A DNA stretch of 64,000 bases from Eubacterium ruminantium (GTDB lineage Bacteria > Bacillota > Clostridia > Lachnospirales > Lachnospiraceae): positions 186,001-250,000 of the forward strand of contig NZ_FUXA01000003.1 in the NCBI RefSeq assembly GCF_900167085.1, read 5' to 3'. Both the position numbers and the translations under genes were made by a program. The notes under the pieces were generated by a model. That model made no database searches. It was given only the letters and a program-made list of their open reading frames with translations, and was not told the DNA's origin. Of the stretch, positions 26,601 to 34,230 are shown in pieces (positions within the stretch are counted from its first letter, which is position 1; each line of letters begins with the position of its first letter).

Positions 26601-28962
26601 TTCCATACTTACCATTAATATATTCTCTTTCAAGGCCATTACCAAGAAGCTGTGGTCCATCCCAGCCTTGATATTCTCTATCCTTATTATCATCAATAAG
26701 CTGACTAAGTTTTTCAACTAATTCTAAAAGTCGCTTCTCTTTTATATCGCCTGATGATTTAACCTTCTTAACAGCAGCCTTTTCACTGTCATTTAATATA
26801 TCTCCCTTAGTCAGAACCTTAACAATATCTGAACCCGGGAAGAGTTCTAAGTACTTTTCAACTACAAAAACTATATAGTCGGAATCAAGAGTTGGTGTAT
26901 AGGTTGCCTTTTCATCATAGAAGGCTTCCTGCTCTACGTGGCCTCCACTCTTATCGCCCTGAATCTCATTTATAAGAATACTTTCCTTTGTCGTCGGTTT
27001 CTCTATAAGTTTTATCTTCTCTGCAGCAGCTGAAAATATAACATCATCATCCTTTTTAAGCTGTATTATGATATCAAGTCCTGCTGTTACCCTCTCTTCT
27101 TTTCCGTCCTTGAAGAGTCTCTCCAGCATTTCCAGCTTTTCCTCCGGACCACGAGTTGAAATCAGCTCTATAACATGGCTTCTTATATCTTCTCTCTTTG
27201 AACGGAGCTGATCCTCTAAAATGTCGTAGCAAAACTCAGGCAGCTTTCCGGCCTTAGTCGCCATTTCTCCACCCAGAGCGGTTCTATCAGCTTCCAGTTC
27301 TTGTTTCAGAAGCATATACGCATAATTTCTTGCATCAGTATCTGCATTTGAAACTTCCTTAGTTAACGCCTTAAGCAGTTCAGGACAATCAGGCTCTCTA
27401 AGAAGGAGTTCAAGTGCATCCGTACGATTACCATCCCATCCACCTGTAACATCTTTGATCAGCTCAGTCGACTGTATGATAAGTTCCTTATCTTTTAACG
27501 CGCTGGCACAGAATATCATACGTACTGCTATATCACTACGCTTAAGTTCTACCTTATTCCAAGGAAATACAGATGGTTCAAAGCTATATCCTTTCTTTGG
27601 AATCTCATCCAAACATCCCTTTAACAGATCGTAAAACTCGCGGCATTCCTGCTCATTCTCGAAATACTCCGTATAATCAGCATAAACCTTCTTCTTATAT
27701 TCATCTCTACAATTAAATCGACTGCTGTTTCCCGGATAAATCGTACTCATTATCGCAGCTCCGGTGCCCCCCATGAATCTACTGAATATAAGAGCAAGTG
27801 TCTCTTTATCCTCTTTGAACTTCTTAACTATTTCTTTTGAATAATTCTGAAGGCTTCCACGATATTCTATATTCTTCAAGAAGAAGCATGCAGTCTTTCT
27901 CTGGTGATCTGTACCTTCCATACATAGCTTATATGCTCTTTCAAAAGAGTTAGTGATATTAACACTGCCTGAAGCCCAGAGTCCGATATATATCTTCATG
28001 GAATCCTCAGTCTTCAAGTATTCCTCTATGACCTTATCATCATTTAAGGCATCAACGATCAGACCGAGTTCCTTAGCCGTTACTCTGTCCACATCTTTAG
28101 TACCATAAGCTCCAAGCCCTGTAAATGTCATGATTGCTCTTTTTACAGAAGCAAATCTTATCAGATTATTATCATTTATTATGGAAAGCATGTATTTAAA
28201 TGCGTCCGCCGTACCAAAATCTATATTCTCACAGATAGCCTGACGAAGTCCCTCCGAAAGCTTTGCAGCAAGAAGAGTCTTTCCAAGGATCTCATATATT
28301 TTCTTGTTATGGCTCATTACCATGGCACGGATATAGGAAACATCCATTATCCCCTCATCTCTATAGAATATGCCTTCTATAGCATCTTCTACTTCTGGAT
28401 TCTCTTCGTCCAGAAGAGCCGCCAGGTAATATAAAACCTTTTTTCTTTCCCATTCATAATTCTTCAGATAGATTCCAAGATTTTCAGATACCTTCTGTGT
28501 GATGATTTCCGCAAGGCTATACTTCTTCCCCGCGTCATAATTCATTATATTGGTCACAAATCTGTAATGTTCTACGATTTCTGAAAGTCTTACGAAATAA
28601 TCTGAGTATACTCCCTTATTTCTAAATGACTGTCTGTAATATGAGTTCCAATTAAGCTGCCAATCATCAACTGAGTCCATGGATTTATACATATATGGAA
28701 TCAGATCCTTATCAATATATCCTGTAAGTTCTTTAACATTCTTCTTGAAATAATCCGAAGGTTTACCGCCTTCAACAAGATGTTCTTTTAGTTCTTTTCC
28801 AAGCTTATTAATGACATATTTGCCATCAACTTCATATCTACGAATTCCTCCATGCAAAAATTCATAAAGATTTTTCGAAAACTTGGATTCTATTTTCTTA
28901 TCCTCTTTCTGAAATTTTTCACTCACTGCATATCCGATATTTCTACGTTCATCTTCTGTCAT
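23647..28962 (-). CDS. Giant DUF5724/DUF4132-type protein
   Basis: A 1771-residue cytoplasmic protein of unknown function. The first ~1000 residues are helical and HEAT-like. The C-terminal third has the DUF4132 pattern, with FLEPHEVGEYAVWLEPDD, a long R/K-rich helix region, the DVDLAVSVAHAGQIDPEMS segment and the closing GNYTVHLGSGVIHQEGG block. Relatives include E. coli YehI/MolR, for which no mechanism is established. There is no signal peptide or transmembrane segment. It follows a small gene with a beta-grasp-like tail (79-base gap), which I read as a two-gene unit. ATG 28962 follows AAGGGG. Confidence 0.75.
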   Translation of the reverse strand: MTEDERRNIGYAVSEKFQKEDKKIESKFSKNLYEFLHGGIRRYEVDGKYVINKLGKELKEHLVEGGKPSDYFKKNVKELTGYIDKDLIPYMYKSMDSVDDWQLNWNSYYRQSFRNKGVYSDYFVRLSEIVEHYRFVTNIMNYDAGKKYSLAEIITQKVSENLGIYLKNYEWERKKVLYYLAALLDEENPEVEDAIEGIFYRDEGIMDVSYIRAMVMSHNKKIYEILGKTLLAAKLSEGLRQAICENIDFGTADAFKYMLSIINDNNLIRFASVKRAIMTFTGLGAYGTKDVDRVTAKELGLIVDALNDDKVIEEYLKTEDSMKIYIGLWASGSVNITNSFERAYKLCMEGTDHQRKTACFFLKNIEYRGSLQNYSKEIVKKFKEDKETLALIFSRFMGGTGAAIMSTIYPGNSSRFNCRDEYKKKVYADYTEYFENEQECREFYDLLKGCLDEIPKKGYSFEPSVFPWNKVELKRSDIAVRMIFCASALKDKELIIQSTELIKDVTGGWDGNRTDALELLLREPDCPELLKALTKEVSNADTDARNYAYMLLKQELEADRTALGGEMATKAGKLPEFCYDILEDQLRSKREDIRSHVIELISTRGPEEKLEMLERLFKDGKEERVTAGLDIIIQLKKDDDVIFSAAAEKIKLIEKPTTKESILINEIQGDKSGGHVEQEAFYDEKATYTPTLDSDYIVFVVEKYLELFPGSDIVKVLTKGDILNDSEKAAVKKVKSSGDIKEKRLLELVEKLSQLIDDNKDREYQGWDGPQLLGNGLEREYINGKYGNYPFLDLWDDFKEKNKITDREIQAIYTAFQLHSDRDEVNGYREFFDPMLDRMFGLYLDSKKLDKFKYLGQMYHIFGCYYGQSEIPKNRMYYSAAAALYLLSCKDELVYKYKTDQIVDEWRRRGKDKNEEYLKHILLYDSVKTILIGLRGDIRNYPINHIFMDKIYLPALEDGSLETTIYGGRSYSYEPLQSIDFIKAAAAGVISKDYMYKMFLSERYIADSMRTISSVIRFVREASMNVATRNRTYSWHTHEQRSYVQTLLDINLDEQSVEDLNEKQQKTMEIVDEAYKNISDLILGTELVRGDTETEYSKYIYNLSRVYGVEYLVRILSALGKDTLDRNTYHYTGYCYNNVSKKESLSHLLSVCIPDPKDGTVEEQTKKLKKLVKETDIGESRLIEAGLFSPEWLPIIGQYLGWEGFTSGCYYFMAHMNENFDDKRKAVIAKYTPLTPEELNTGAFDVDWFKEVYEKLGKKRFDAIYKAAKYISDGAKHSRARKYADAARGEMDAEKTAAEIESKRNKDLLMAYALIPGKKDETVKKYQFIQKFLKSSKQFGAQRRASEKAASEMAVKNLAKVEGYDDETRFILKMEREISSELTGFLEPHEVGEYAVWLEPDDSGKVALNVEKAGKKLKSVPASLKKDEYIVDIGEAKKTFTEQYRRTKLMMEESMEGENEYYVSEILDMAKDPVIGKLVGRLLFKKGDFFGFPEDIEAEGFKGTDTVIVAHPYHLYDAGRWHEFQKLCFDRQIKQPFKQIFRELYVMTDEEKNLTESRRYAGNQINPKQTVGALRNRRWIADEENGLQKIYYKENIIATIYALADWFSPSDIEAPTLEWVAFYDRKTFERKPICEIPDIIFSEVMRDVDLAVSVAHAGQIDPEMSHSTIEMRKAIAEFVVPMFKLDNVTFTDSHAIIKGTRGNYTVHLGSGVIHQEGGPMINVLPVHSQSRGRIFLPFVDDDPKTSEIMSKIIFFAEDKKIKDPFILDQIV

Positions 28963-29041
28963 ATCTTTTATCCCCTTCTTTCTGCTTTAACATACTTAAA
29001 CTCACATTTTTGCAAAATAAATATGCAACGCCAAAATATAC

Positions 29042-29476
29042 TTACCAAATCCTGCCCGCCAGCATGGCAAGCCTGACAAATGTTACTTCATCCCCTTCAC
29101 CGAGACTTACAGACGTTCCTTCTTTCTTAAATTCCACTTCTTCCCCATTAATAAATAATCTTACCATCCCATCTTCATATGCAAGAAGAGCTGTATCAAC
29201 CGCTTTCTTCATATCAGGTTTTTTATCATTATAGACATATCCAAATGCAACTTTACCTATCTCGGCCATAGACTTTATTCGTTCTTCCGTTAACGGATCC
29301 GGAACATGTCCTTCCTCTGACCATTTCTGCCTATTTATAAAATTATTCACCATTATTTTGACAGTTTCTTCTATCAATTCTTCTGCTGTCGATGGTATTT
29401 TCTCATACTCAAAAGGAACCGGTTGTATCCTTCTTCCTTTCTTACCCATATTTTTGATATTGATATTTATCTCCAT
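29042..29476 (-). CDS. Small partner protein with beta-grasp-like C-terminus
   Basis: A 144-residue protein, start ATG 29476 behind GGAGG. The N-terminal half is helical with many Glu residues. The last ~35 residues (RLFINGEEVEFKKEG ... GEGDEVTFVRLAMLAG) resemble the end of ThiS/MoaD-type beta-grasp proteins, where LxxGDEV precedes the final strand and a Gly-Gly tail; here the tail is AGRIW. The resemblance is by eye only. It is transcribed with the DUF4132-type gene directly downstream. Confidence 0.6.
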   Translation of the reverse strand: MEININIKNMGKKGRRIQPVPFEYEKIPSTAEELIEETVKIMVNNFINRQKWSEEGHVPDPLTEERIKSMAEIGKVAFGYVYNDKKPDMKKAVDTALLAYEDGMVRLFINGEEVEFKKEGTSVSLGEGDEVTFVRLAMLAGRIW

Positions 29477-29571
29477 AACGCCTCCATACCTTATGAATAA
29501 AGCTGCACATAGATAATTTTATCATCATACCGGTGAATTAAAAACAATCAAACTATATTGTTCATAAAAAA

Positions 29572-29602
29572 TTCAGCATTTCACGTTATATGAAATGCTG
29601 AA
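29572..29602 (-). terminator. Terminator after the COG0523 GTPase gene
   Basis: A perfect 12-bp stem TTCAGCATTTCA / TGAAATGCTGAA with a 7-base loop, followed on the minus strand by a U-run; six bases after the stop codon. Confidence 0.8.
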
Positions 29603-29607
29603 CCATA

Positions 29608-30714
29608 TTAGTCTTCTATACAATCGTATAATAATTTAACTATTTCTTTTTTCTCATAACCTTTTCCGATAAATACGACCTGATTGCATCTATCTCCGTA
29701 TTTTTCATCCCAATCATCTTTAATATCAGGGAAATCCGCCAAAACCTTATCCATTTCTTCGTCCGGCCATGCTGAAATCCACTCTGAAAGTTCTGTGATC
29801 GATGCATTTCTGCCTGCCTGTTCAAACAGCTGTACATGATTCCAATCATCAGAAAACCATATATAACCTTTGGTTCTTATCAATACTTCCGGATAATTGT
29901 CCACTAACTTATTAAATGATTCTCTGTTGAAAGGTTTTCTTTCTTCAAATACAAATGACGAAATGCCGTATTCATCAACACATGCTTTTTCGTCATCATG
30001 CTCGCAATTGTTCAGCGCCTTTTGAACTGCACTATATGCCTCAACCTCTTCGAAGTCAAAATCCTCTCTGTCTAGAATTATATCAAGATCTACATTGCCA
30101 TTTACGCATTCGATCATCTCTGCTTCCTGCTGAATTCCTCTAAGTCCTTCTTTAACTTCGACCAGCTGTTCCTTGGTCAAGAGGTCTGTTTTATTGAGTA
30201 TCATAAGATTACAGAACTCTATCTGATCCATAATAAGATTGATAACATCGCCCTCTTCTGCATCCGAATCGGATGTAAGGCTATGGAGAAATTCTTTATA
30301 AATCCTGTCAACGTCAACAACCGATACAACACTCTTCAGATATACTCTCGTATCTTCGGTCATTTCCTCATAATTTAAAAATGCGCCGGCGATGGATGAT
30401 GGCTCGCTGATTCCTGATGCTTCAACAAATATAGCCTCAATACTTTTATCAGCAGACAGTCTCTCGATCTCAGCCATAAACTCGTCACGAAGTGTACAGC
30501 AGATGCATCCGTTCTGCATTTCAACCATCTCGATCTGTGCGACACGGTTTCCTGTTTTATTAAGTATAGATGCATCGATATTGATGCTTCCCATATCATT
30601 TACTATCAAAGCAATCTTACGCTTCTCCTGCTTAAGGATGTTCTGCATAAGGGTTGTTTTTCCCGATCCAAGATAACCTGTTATTATAACTATAGGAACT
30701 TCTTTTGTAGACAT
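29608..30714 (-). CDS. COG0523 (CobW/P47K) metallochaperone GTPase
   Basis: A G3E-family GTPase thought to hand metal, most often zinc, to client enzymes. The 368-residue protein has the P-loop GYLGSGKTT, the metal-binding CxCC in NGCICCTLRDE, EASGISEPS (switch) and NKTD for guanine recognition; the C-terminal CobW_C domain carries WFSDDWNHVQLFEQAGR. ATG 30714 follows AGGAG at seven bases. Two identical 15-bp operators flank its consensus promoter, as in zinc-starvation genes controlled by Zur; that regulation is an inference. Confidence 0.9.
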   Translation of the reverse strand: MSTKEVPIVIITGYLGSGKTTLMQNILKQEKRKIALIVNDMGSINIDASILNKTGNRVAQIEMVEMQNGCICCTLRDEFMAEIERLSADKSIEAIFVEASGISEPSSIAGAFLNYEEMTEDTRVYLKSVVSVVDVDRIYKEFLHSLTSDSDAEEGDVINLIMDQIEFCNLMILNKTDLLTKEQLVEVKEGLRGIQQEAEMIECVNGNVDLDIILDREDFDFEEVEAYSAVQKALNNCEHDDEKACVDEYGISSFVFEERKPFNRESFNKLVDNYPEVLIRTKGYIWFSDDWNHVQLFEQAGRNASITELSEWISAWPDEEMDKVLADFPDIKDDWDEKYGDRCNQVVFIGKGYEKKEIVKLLYDCIED

Positions 30715-30740
30715 ATTCATTCTCCTTATCAAAGCAAATT

Positions 30741-30755
30741 TGCAAATCATTTGCA
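30741..30755. promoter_or_regulatory. Fur/Zur-like 7-1-7 operator, proximal copy
   Basis: TGCAAATCATTTGCA is a 7-1-7 inverted repeat, the geometry of Fur-family boxes but with a TGCAAAT half-site. It lies in the 5' leader of the COG0523 gene. An identical copy is at 30803-30817. Confidence 0.7.
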
Positions 30756-30767
30756 TTTCAATTGCCT

Positions 30768-30796
30768 ATTATAGATATGAATCATTTTATTGTCAA
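30768..30796 (-). promoter_or_regulatory. Promoter of the COG0523 gene
   Basis: Perfect TTGACA (30796-30791), 17-base spacer and perfect TATAAT (30773-30768) on the minus strand. A promoter this strong needs repression, consistent with the two flanking operators. Confidence 0.85.
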
Positions 30797-30802
30797 TACT
30801 TT

Positions 30803-30817
30803 TGCAAATCATTTGCA
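30803..30817. promoter_or_regulatory. Fur/Zur-like 7-1-7 operator, distal copy
   Basis: Second exact copy of TGCAAATCATTTGCA, six bases upstream of the -35 element. The two copies bracket the promoter. Confidence 0.7.
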
Positions 30818-31022
30818 TTTTCACTTTTTGTTATTTCCATATTTAATGCATTTTTAATCTAAACATAATGTAAACTTCGTTTTTCGTAACCACCATCTCC
30901 ATATATAATATCTTTCGCAAATAACACTATTTATAGAATAGTGTTATGAGCAATATATGTTGCGCGGCATATATTCAGAAAATATTTCACATGAATAAGC
31001 AATCAATAAAGGAGACATTAAA

Positions 31023-31844
31023 ATGAGTATTTTTTTGAGTATACGAAAATATATAGGAGGAATTATCTTAGCATTTGTTCTTATGTTTCTACTGCCATCC
31101 GGAATAATACAATGCTTTAATCTTGATAATTCTCCCTATGTTGATTTTATATATCTAGGTATTGTCATAACCATTCTTACTGCTATAATCATCGCCTTCG
31201 GGCAGAAAAAAATCTTTGCATTTTCATTCAAAAGCTTCGGATCAACATTTATTATAGGCGGCGCAATGACTGCAATAACCGCATTCTATTTGATCACAAA
31301 TATTTATAAAGGAATAAATGATTACGGCTCTCCGAAAATGAAGAGTACAGCAATCTTGTCTTTCCTGCTTTCCTTATTTATCGGCGCCGGAATCCGTGAA
31401 GAATTGATCACTCGCGGTCTGCTTCTCACGTTTTTCAAAAAGGCATTCGGCAAAAGCAAAAAGTCCTGTATTTTAGCTATGTCTTTATCATCTGTCATAT
31501 TCGGGTTGATGCATTTAACTAATTTAAAGGGTGCCACCAATGCTACAGCCATATATGCTCAGATAATTTATGCTGTGGGTATCGGCTTTTTCTTAGCAGC
31601 TCTCTATATAAGAACCGGAAATCTCTGGGGAAATATAATCCTTCATTTCCTTTTCGATCTAAGCCTGATGTTATATCCGTGTATTTTTGAAAATAGAGAT
31701 GACATAGATAATCTTATCGGCGAATGGCTTGGTTCCGGAATGATCATCAAATCAATTATTATAGCCACAGTTGCCGTATTAGTCGGCCTTTTCCTCATTA
31801 GAGACAGCAAACTCAAACCGATTCTTGATGCTGAGGCTGAGTAA
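31023..31844 (+). CDS. CPBP-family intramembrane metalloprotease
   Basis: A 273-residue polytopic membrane protein with seven or eight hydrophobic segments. It has the Abi/CAAX-protease motifs: EExxxR in REELITRGLLL, GLMHL with the first histidine, and ILHFLFD with the second. Members process prenylated proteins in eukaryotes, and bacteriocin-immunity or other substrates in bacteria; the substrate here is unknown. Start ATG 31023 follows AAAGGAG. It is divergent from the COG0523 gene. Confidence 0.87.
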   Translation: MSIFLSIRKYIGGIILAFVLMFLLPSGIIQCFNLDNSPYVDFIYLGIVITILTAIIIAFGQKKIFAFSFKSFGSTFIIGGAMTAITAFYLITNIYKGINDYGSPKMKSTAILSFLLSLFIGAGIREELITRGLLLTFFKKAFGKSKKSCILAMSLSSVIFGLMHLTNLKGATNATAIYAQIIYAVGIGFFLAALYIRTGNLWGNIILHFLFDLSLMLYPCIFENRDDIDNLIGEWLGSGMIIKSIIIATVAVLVGLFLIRDSKLKPILDAEAE

Positions 31845-31912
31845 ATGATAACTACGGTAACTGATCAGCACATGACTGAATCTGAGTGACGCTGATTTTT
31901 AATAATCAAAAA

Positions 31913-31932
31913 GCCGGTCCTCAGGGACCGGC
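31913..31932 (-). terminator. Terminator between CPBP gene and nucleotidase-like gene
   Basis: A GC-rich stem GCCGGTCC-tcag-GGACCGGC; on the minus strand it is followed by TTTTTGATT, so it mainly serves the nucleotidase-like gene, but it lies between two convergent genes. Confidence 0.8.
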
Positions 31933-31997
31933 CTATTAAATATATCCACACCATTCAGATATATTTATTTACTTATTTGAGTTTTCCCGCTGCCCCT

Positions 31998-32606
31998 TTA
32001 AACCTTGAGAGTGTCAGAAAATTTTGTTACAGCTTCCCAGCCGTTACAGCGATGATAATTATCTCCCGGAAGATCACAATATGAATTCCATGGTCTGTCA
32101 AAAACAACGACCTGAAGATCCGAAAGATGATCAAAGAATTTAAATGCAGCCGGAGAATCTTCAACCGCAAGATCAAAATGCATCTTTTTATAATCCTCAA
32201 TCTCAAGACTAAAATCATTTTTATTGATAAATCCGTCTCTGGCATATTTATTCAGGCAATATAATTTTGCCCTCTTAAGATCATGTTCATCAAGCCATTT
32301 TCTTGACGGTTCATATGAACTGAATGGACGACCGGTGATTATATTTACGTCGTGCCCTTCATCGATCCAGTTATTTATAGCATTAACCGCCCCGGGTGTC
32401 TCATCATAAGAAAGAAGGACCTCGGGTCTATGCCCCTCCGCCATAAGCTTAACATACTGCTCGTCAGTCAGAGAAAATGCATCTTTAAGATTAAAATATT
32501 TGATATCTTCATATGGTACAAATTTATCAAAGCACTCAGCTACAAGAGTTGAAAAATGTCTTGCTGTTTCACATAAACAGTCATCAAAATCTACGTAAAT
32601 ATTCAT
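31998..32606 (-). CDS. HAD-like 5'-nucleotidase / deoxyribonucleotidase family protein
   Basis: A 202-residue haloacid dehalogenase-fold phosphatase. Motif I is YVDFDDCLCET (nucleophile and acid Asp), motif II lies in VNIITGRP, and motif III/IV in DLAVEDSP. The layout matches the NT5C/5'(3')-deoxyribonucleotidase group. A nucleotide substrate is likely from family membership only. It is followed upstream by an acyltransferase gene whose stop lies 45 bases away. Confidence 0.75.
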   Translation of the reverse strand: MNIYVDFDDCLCETARHFSTLVAECFDKFVPYEDIKYFNLKDAFSLTDEQYVKLMAEGHRPEVLLSYDETPGAVNAINNWIDEGHDVNIITGRPFSSYEPSRKWLDEHDLKRAKLYCLNKYARDGFINKNDFSLEIEDYKKMHFDLAVEDSPAAFKFFDHLSDLQVVVFDRPWNSYCDLPGDNYHRCNGWEAVTKFSDTLKV

Positions 32607-32651
32607 ATCAACCTCTGGTTTTTCGTCTTTATTTTGGTCTTATTATATATT

Positions 32652-33836
32652 TTATTCTTCACCTGTTCTAGGTTCTATTTCACCGTTTTTCTTTTTATTC
32701 TTTGGTCTTAATAATTTTCCTATTTGCTTATCAAGTAAACTCAGGATAAATGCAGCAGGTATCGACAGCCCCATTACCACCAGAACAAATAGCGGCATAT
32801 TTTCTATATAATGAATAGGTTTAACGCCTTCATAGATCATATAGTACCCAAACATATGAATAAAAATTCCATGAGTCAAGTAAAGTTCAAGTGTGAATTT
32901 CCCAAGGAAACTCAGCATTTTATTTCCAATCCTAAGTTTCATACTTAAAAGATAATATAATGCTACAAAACAGAATGTATAAAGCACCTGAAAAATACAT
33001 GTGAAAAGGTTAGCCCTGTAAGCGTAAATATAATTATAAGGATGATGGAATTTTTTGAAATACATCTCTCCCGCATTATTTACAAGATGGATAAGGATAG
33101 GACATAAAATAATAACTATCCCAAGCTTTAAGGCATAAAACTTTTTACAGCTTTCAAAAATTTTTTTCTCATATTTCGCAGTTATTATACCCACAAGAAA
33201 CATATGCGGCGTATTGATCCACCATGTGCCGTAACGGAACTTTATACAGAAAACCGTATATGCTACAAGTCCCAGAAATACTGTTAAAATTCCGGCCCAA
33301 TCCTTTTTGAAAAGTCTGAACCCTATGTAAAATATCAGATACATCGTGATTATTGCCGGTACATACCAGACATACGGATGTAAGGTTTCATGACCGTTTA
33401 CCTGAAAAGGATTATCATATCTCAAAGGGATTTTTCTAAGATGTCTCAGCCAAAGATAAACAGATAAAGTCAGCATCGTCGGAACAAGTATTGGTATTAT
33501 CCTGACCGGGATAAATCTCCTCAGAAAGTCCGGCTTTGTCTTTAAGCTTTTATATAAACCAAATCCGGAGCAAAAGAAAAATGTAGCAACCATCGGATAT
33601 CCCGCGGTAAGAAATGTATCAAGTCCATGTCTTATATACCTTGGATTAAGCCAACCGGCGCAGGTTCTCTGGGCCATATGATGAAATACTACTATCACTG
33701 CGCAAAATCCCAAAAAGCATTTTGTATGCTCCAGTGACATATTTCCTTCATTCCATGTTTTTCTCTTACATATCTTAGTTCCCCAAAAAAGTAACACAGC
33801 TAATGCTATATACCATAAAATGATCGGATTCATTTT
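32652..33836 (-). CDS. Acyltransferase-3 family membrane protein
   Basis: A 394-residue protein with about ten transmembrane helices, of the OafA/acyltransferase-3 type that O-acylates surface or exported sugars. HTKCFLGFCAVIVVFHHMAQRT contains the family's conserved His in the first part, and FFFCSGFGLYKSL and GKFTLELYLTHGIFIHMF are typical blocks. ATG 33836 follows GGGGAG; the frame from 33848 adds four residues. Neighbours give no hint of the sugar. Confidence 0.85.
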   Translation of the reverse strand, partial: KMNPIILWYIALAVLLFWGTKICKRKTWNEGNMSLEHTKCFLGFCAVIVVFHHMAQRTCAGWLNPRYIRHGLDTFLTAGYPMVATFFFCSGFGLYKSLKTKPDFLRRFIPVRIIPILVPTMLTLSVYLWLRHLRKIPLRYDNPFQVNGHETLHPYVWYVPAIITMYLIFYIGFRLFKKDWAGILTVFLGLVAYTVFCIKFRYGTWWINTPHMFLVGIITAKYEKKIFESCKKFYALKLGIVIILCPILIHLVNNAGEMYFKKFHHPYNYIYAYRANLFTCIFQVLYTFCFVALYYLLSMKLRIGNKMLSFLGKFTLELYLTHGIFIHMFGYYMIYEGVKPIHYIENMPLFVLVVMGLSIPAAFILSLLDKQIGKLLRPKNKKKNGEIEPRTGEE

Positions 33837-33868
33837 GCGTCTCCCCACAATTATCTATAACAAAACTC

Positions 33869-34042
33869 CTAGATCACACTATACTGAAACATCTCATATA
33901 AAAGTCTTGTTCCTTCAGATACTTCAGGCGGAAGCAGAGCTCTTGCGACGCATTTCGGTTCTTCATCCGGCATTGCTTCATTTCTCAAATGTGCATAATC
34001 GCCGTCTATCCTTACAACTGTATATTCAATACTTTCTAACAT
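33869..34042 (-). CDS. Small DUF3006-like protein
   Basis: A 57-residue protein too short for most ORF finders, start ATG 34042 seven bases after GGAGG. The sequence begins MLESIEYTVVRIDGDYAHL and contains LLPPEVSEGTRLL, which resembles DUF3006 (R-IDGDYAVL and LPEGVKEGD). Its start overlaps the stop of the small frame upstream (ATGTTAG), showing translational coupling. Function unknown. Confidence 0.6.
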   Translation of the reverse strand: MLESIEYTVVRIDGDYAHLRNEAMPDEEPKCVARALLPPEVSEGTRLLYEMFQYSVI

Positions 34043-34230
34043 ATCTCATCCTCCGCATCATAATTTAGAAGACCTTCATTTAGAATCTCATTATATCTTC
34101 CGTTCGCTTCTATGCTTTCTTTCTTGGCTTTCCAGCTTTCTATCTCCGCACGTATTGCAAGCATCTCATCCACAACAAGTTCAGCACTCTTAGGTTTAAC
34201 ATTTTCAAGATATGCCGTTTTTATTTCAAC
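34036..34230 (-). CDS. Possible small coupled protein, start unclear
   Basis: An open frame with good protein character (KTAYLENVKPKSAELVVDEM, then IESWKAKKESIEANGRYNEI) runs from within the deoB stop to 34036. No ATG occurs before 34164 (42 residues) and GTG 34173 is an alternative; neither has a clear binding site. It is either a short protein coupled to the DUF3006-like gene or the remnant of a 5'-truncated gene. Homology was not recognised. Confidence 0.4.
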   Translation of the reverse strand, partial: VEIKTAYLENVKPKSAELVVDEMLAIRAEIESWKAKKESIEANGRYNEILNEGLLNYDAEDEIC

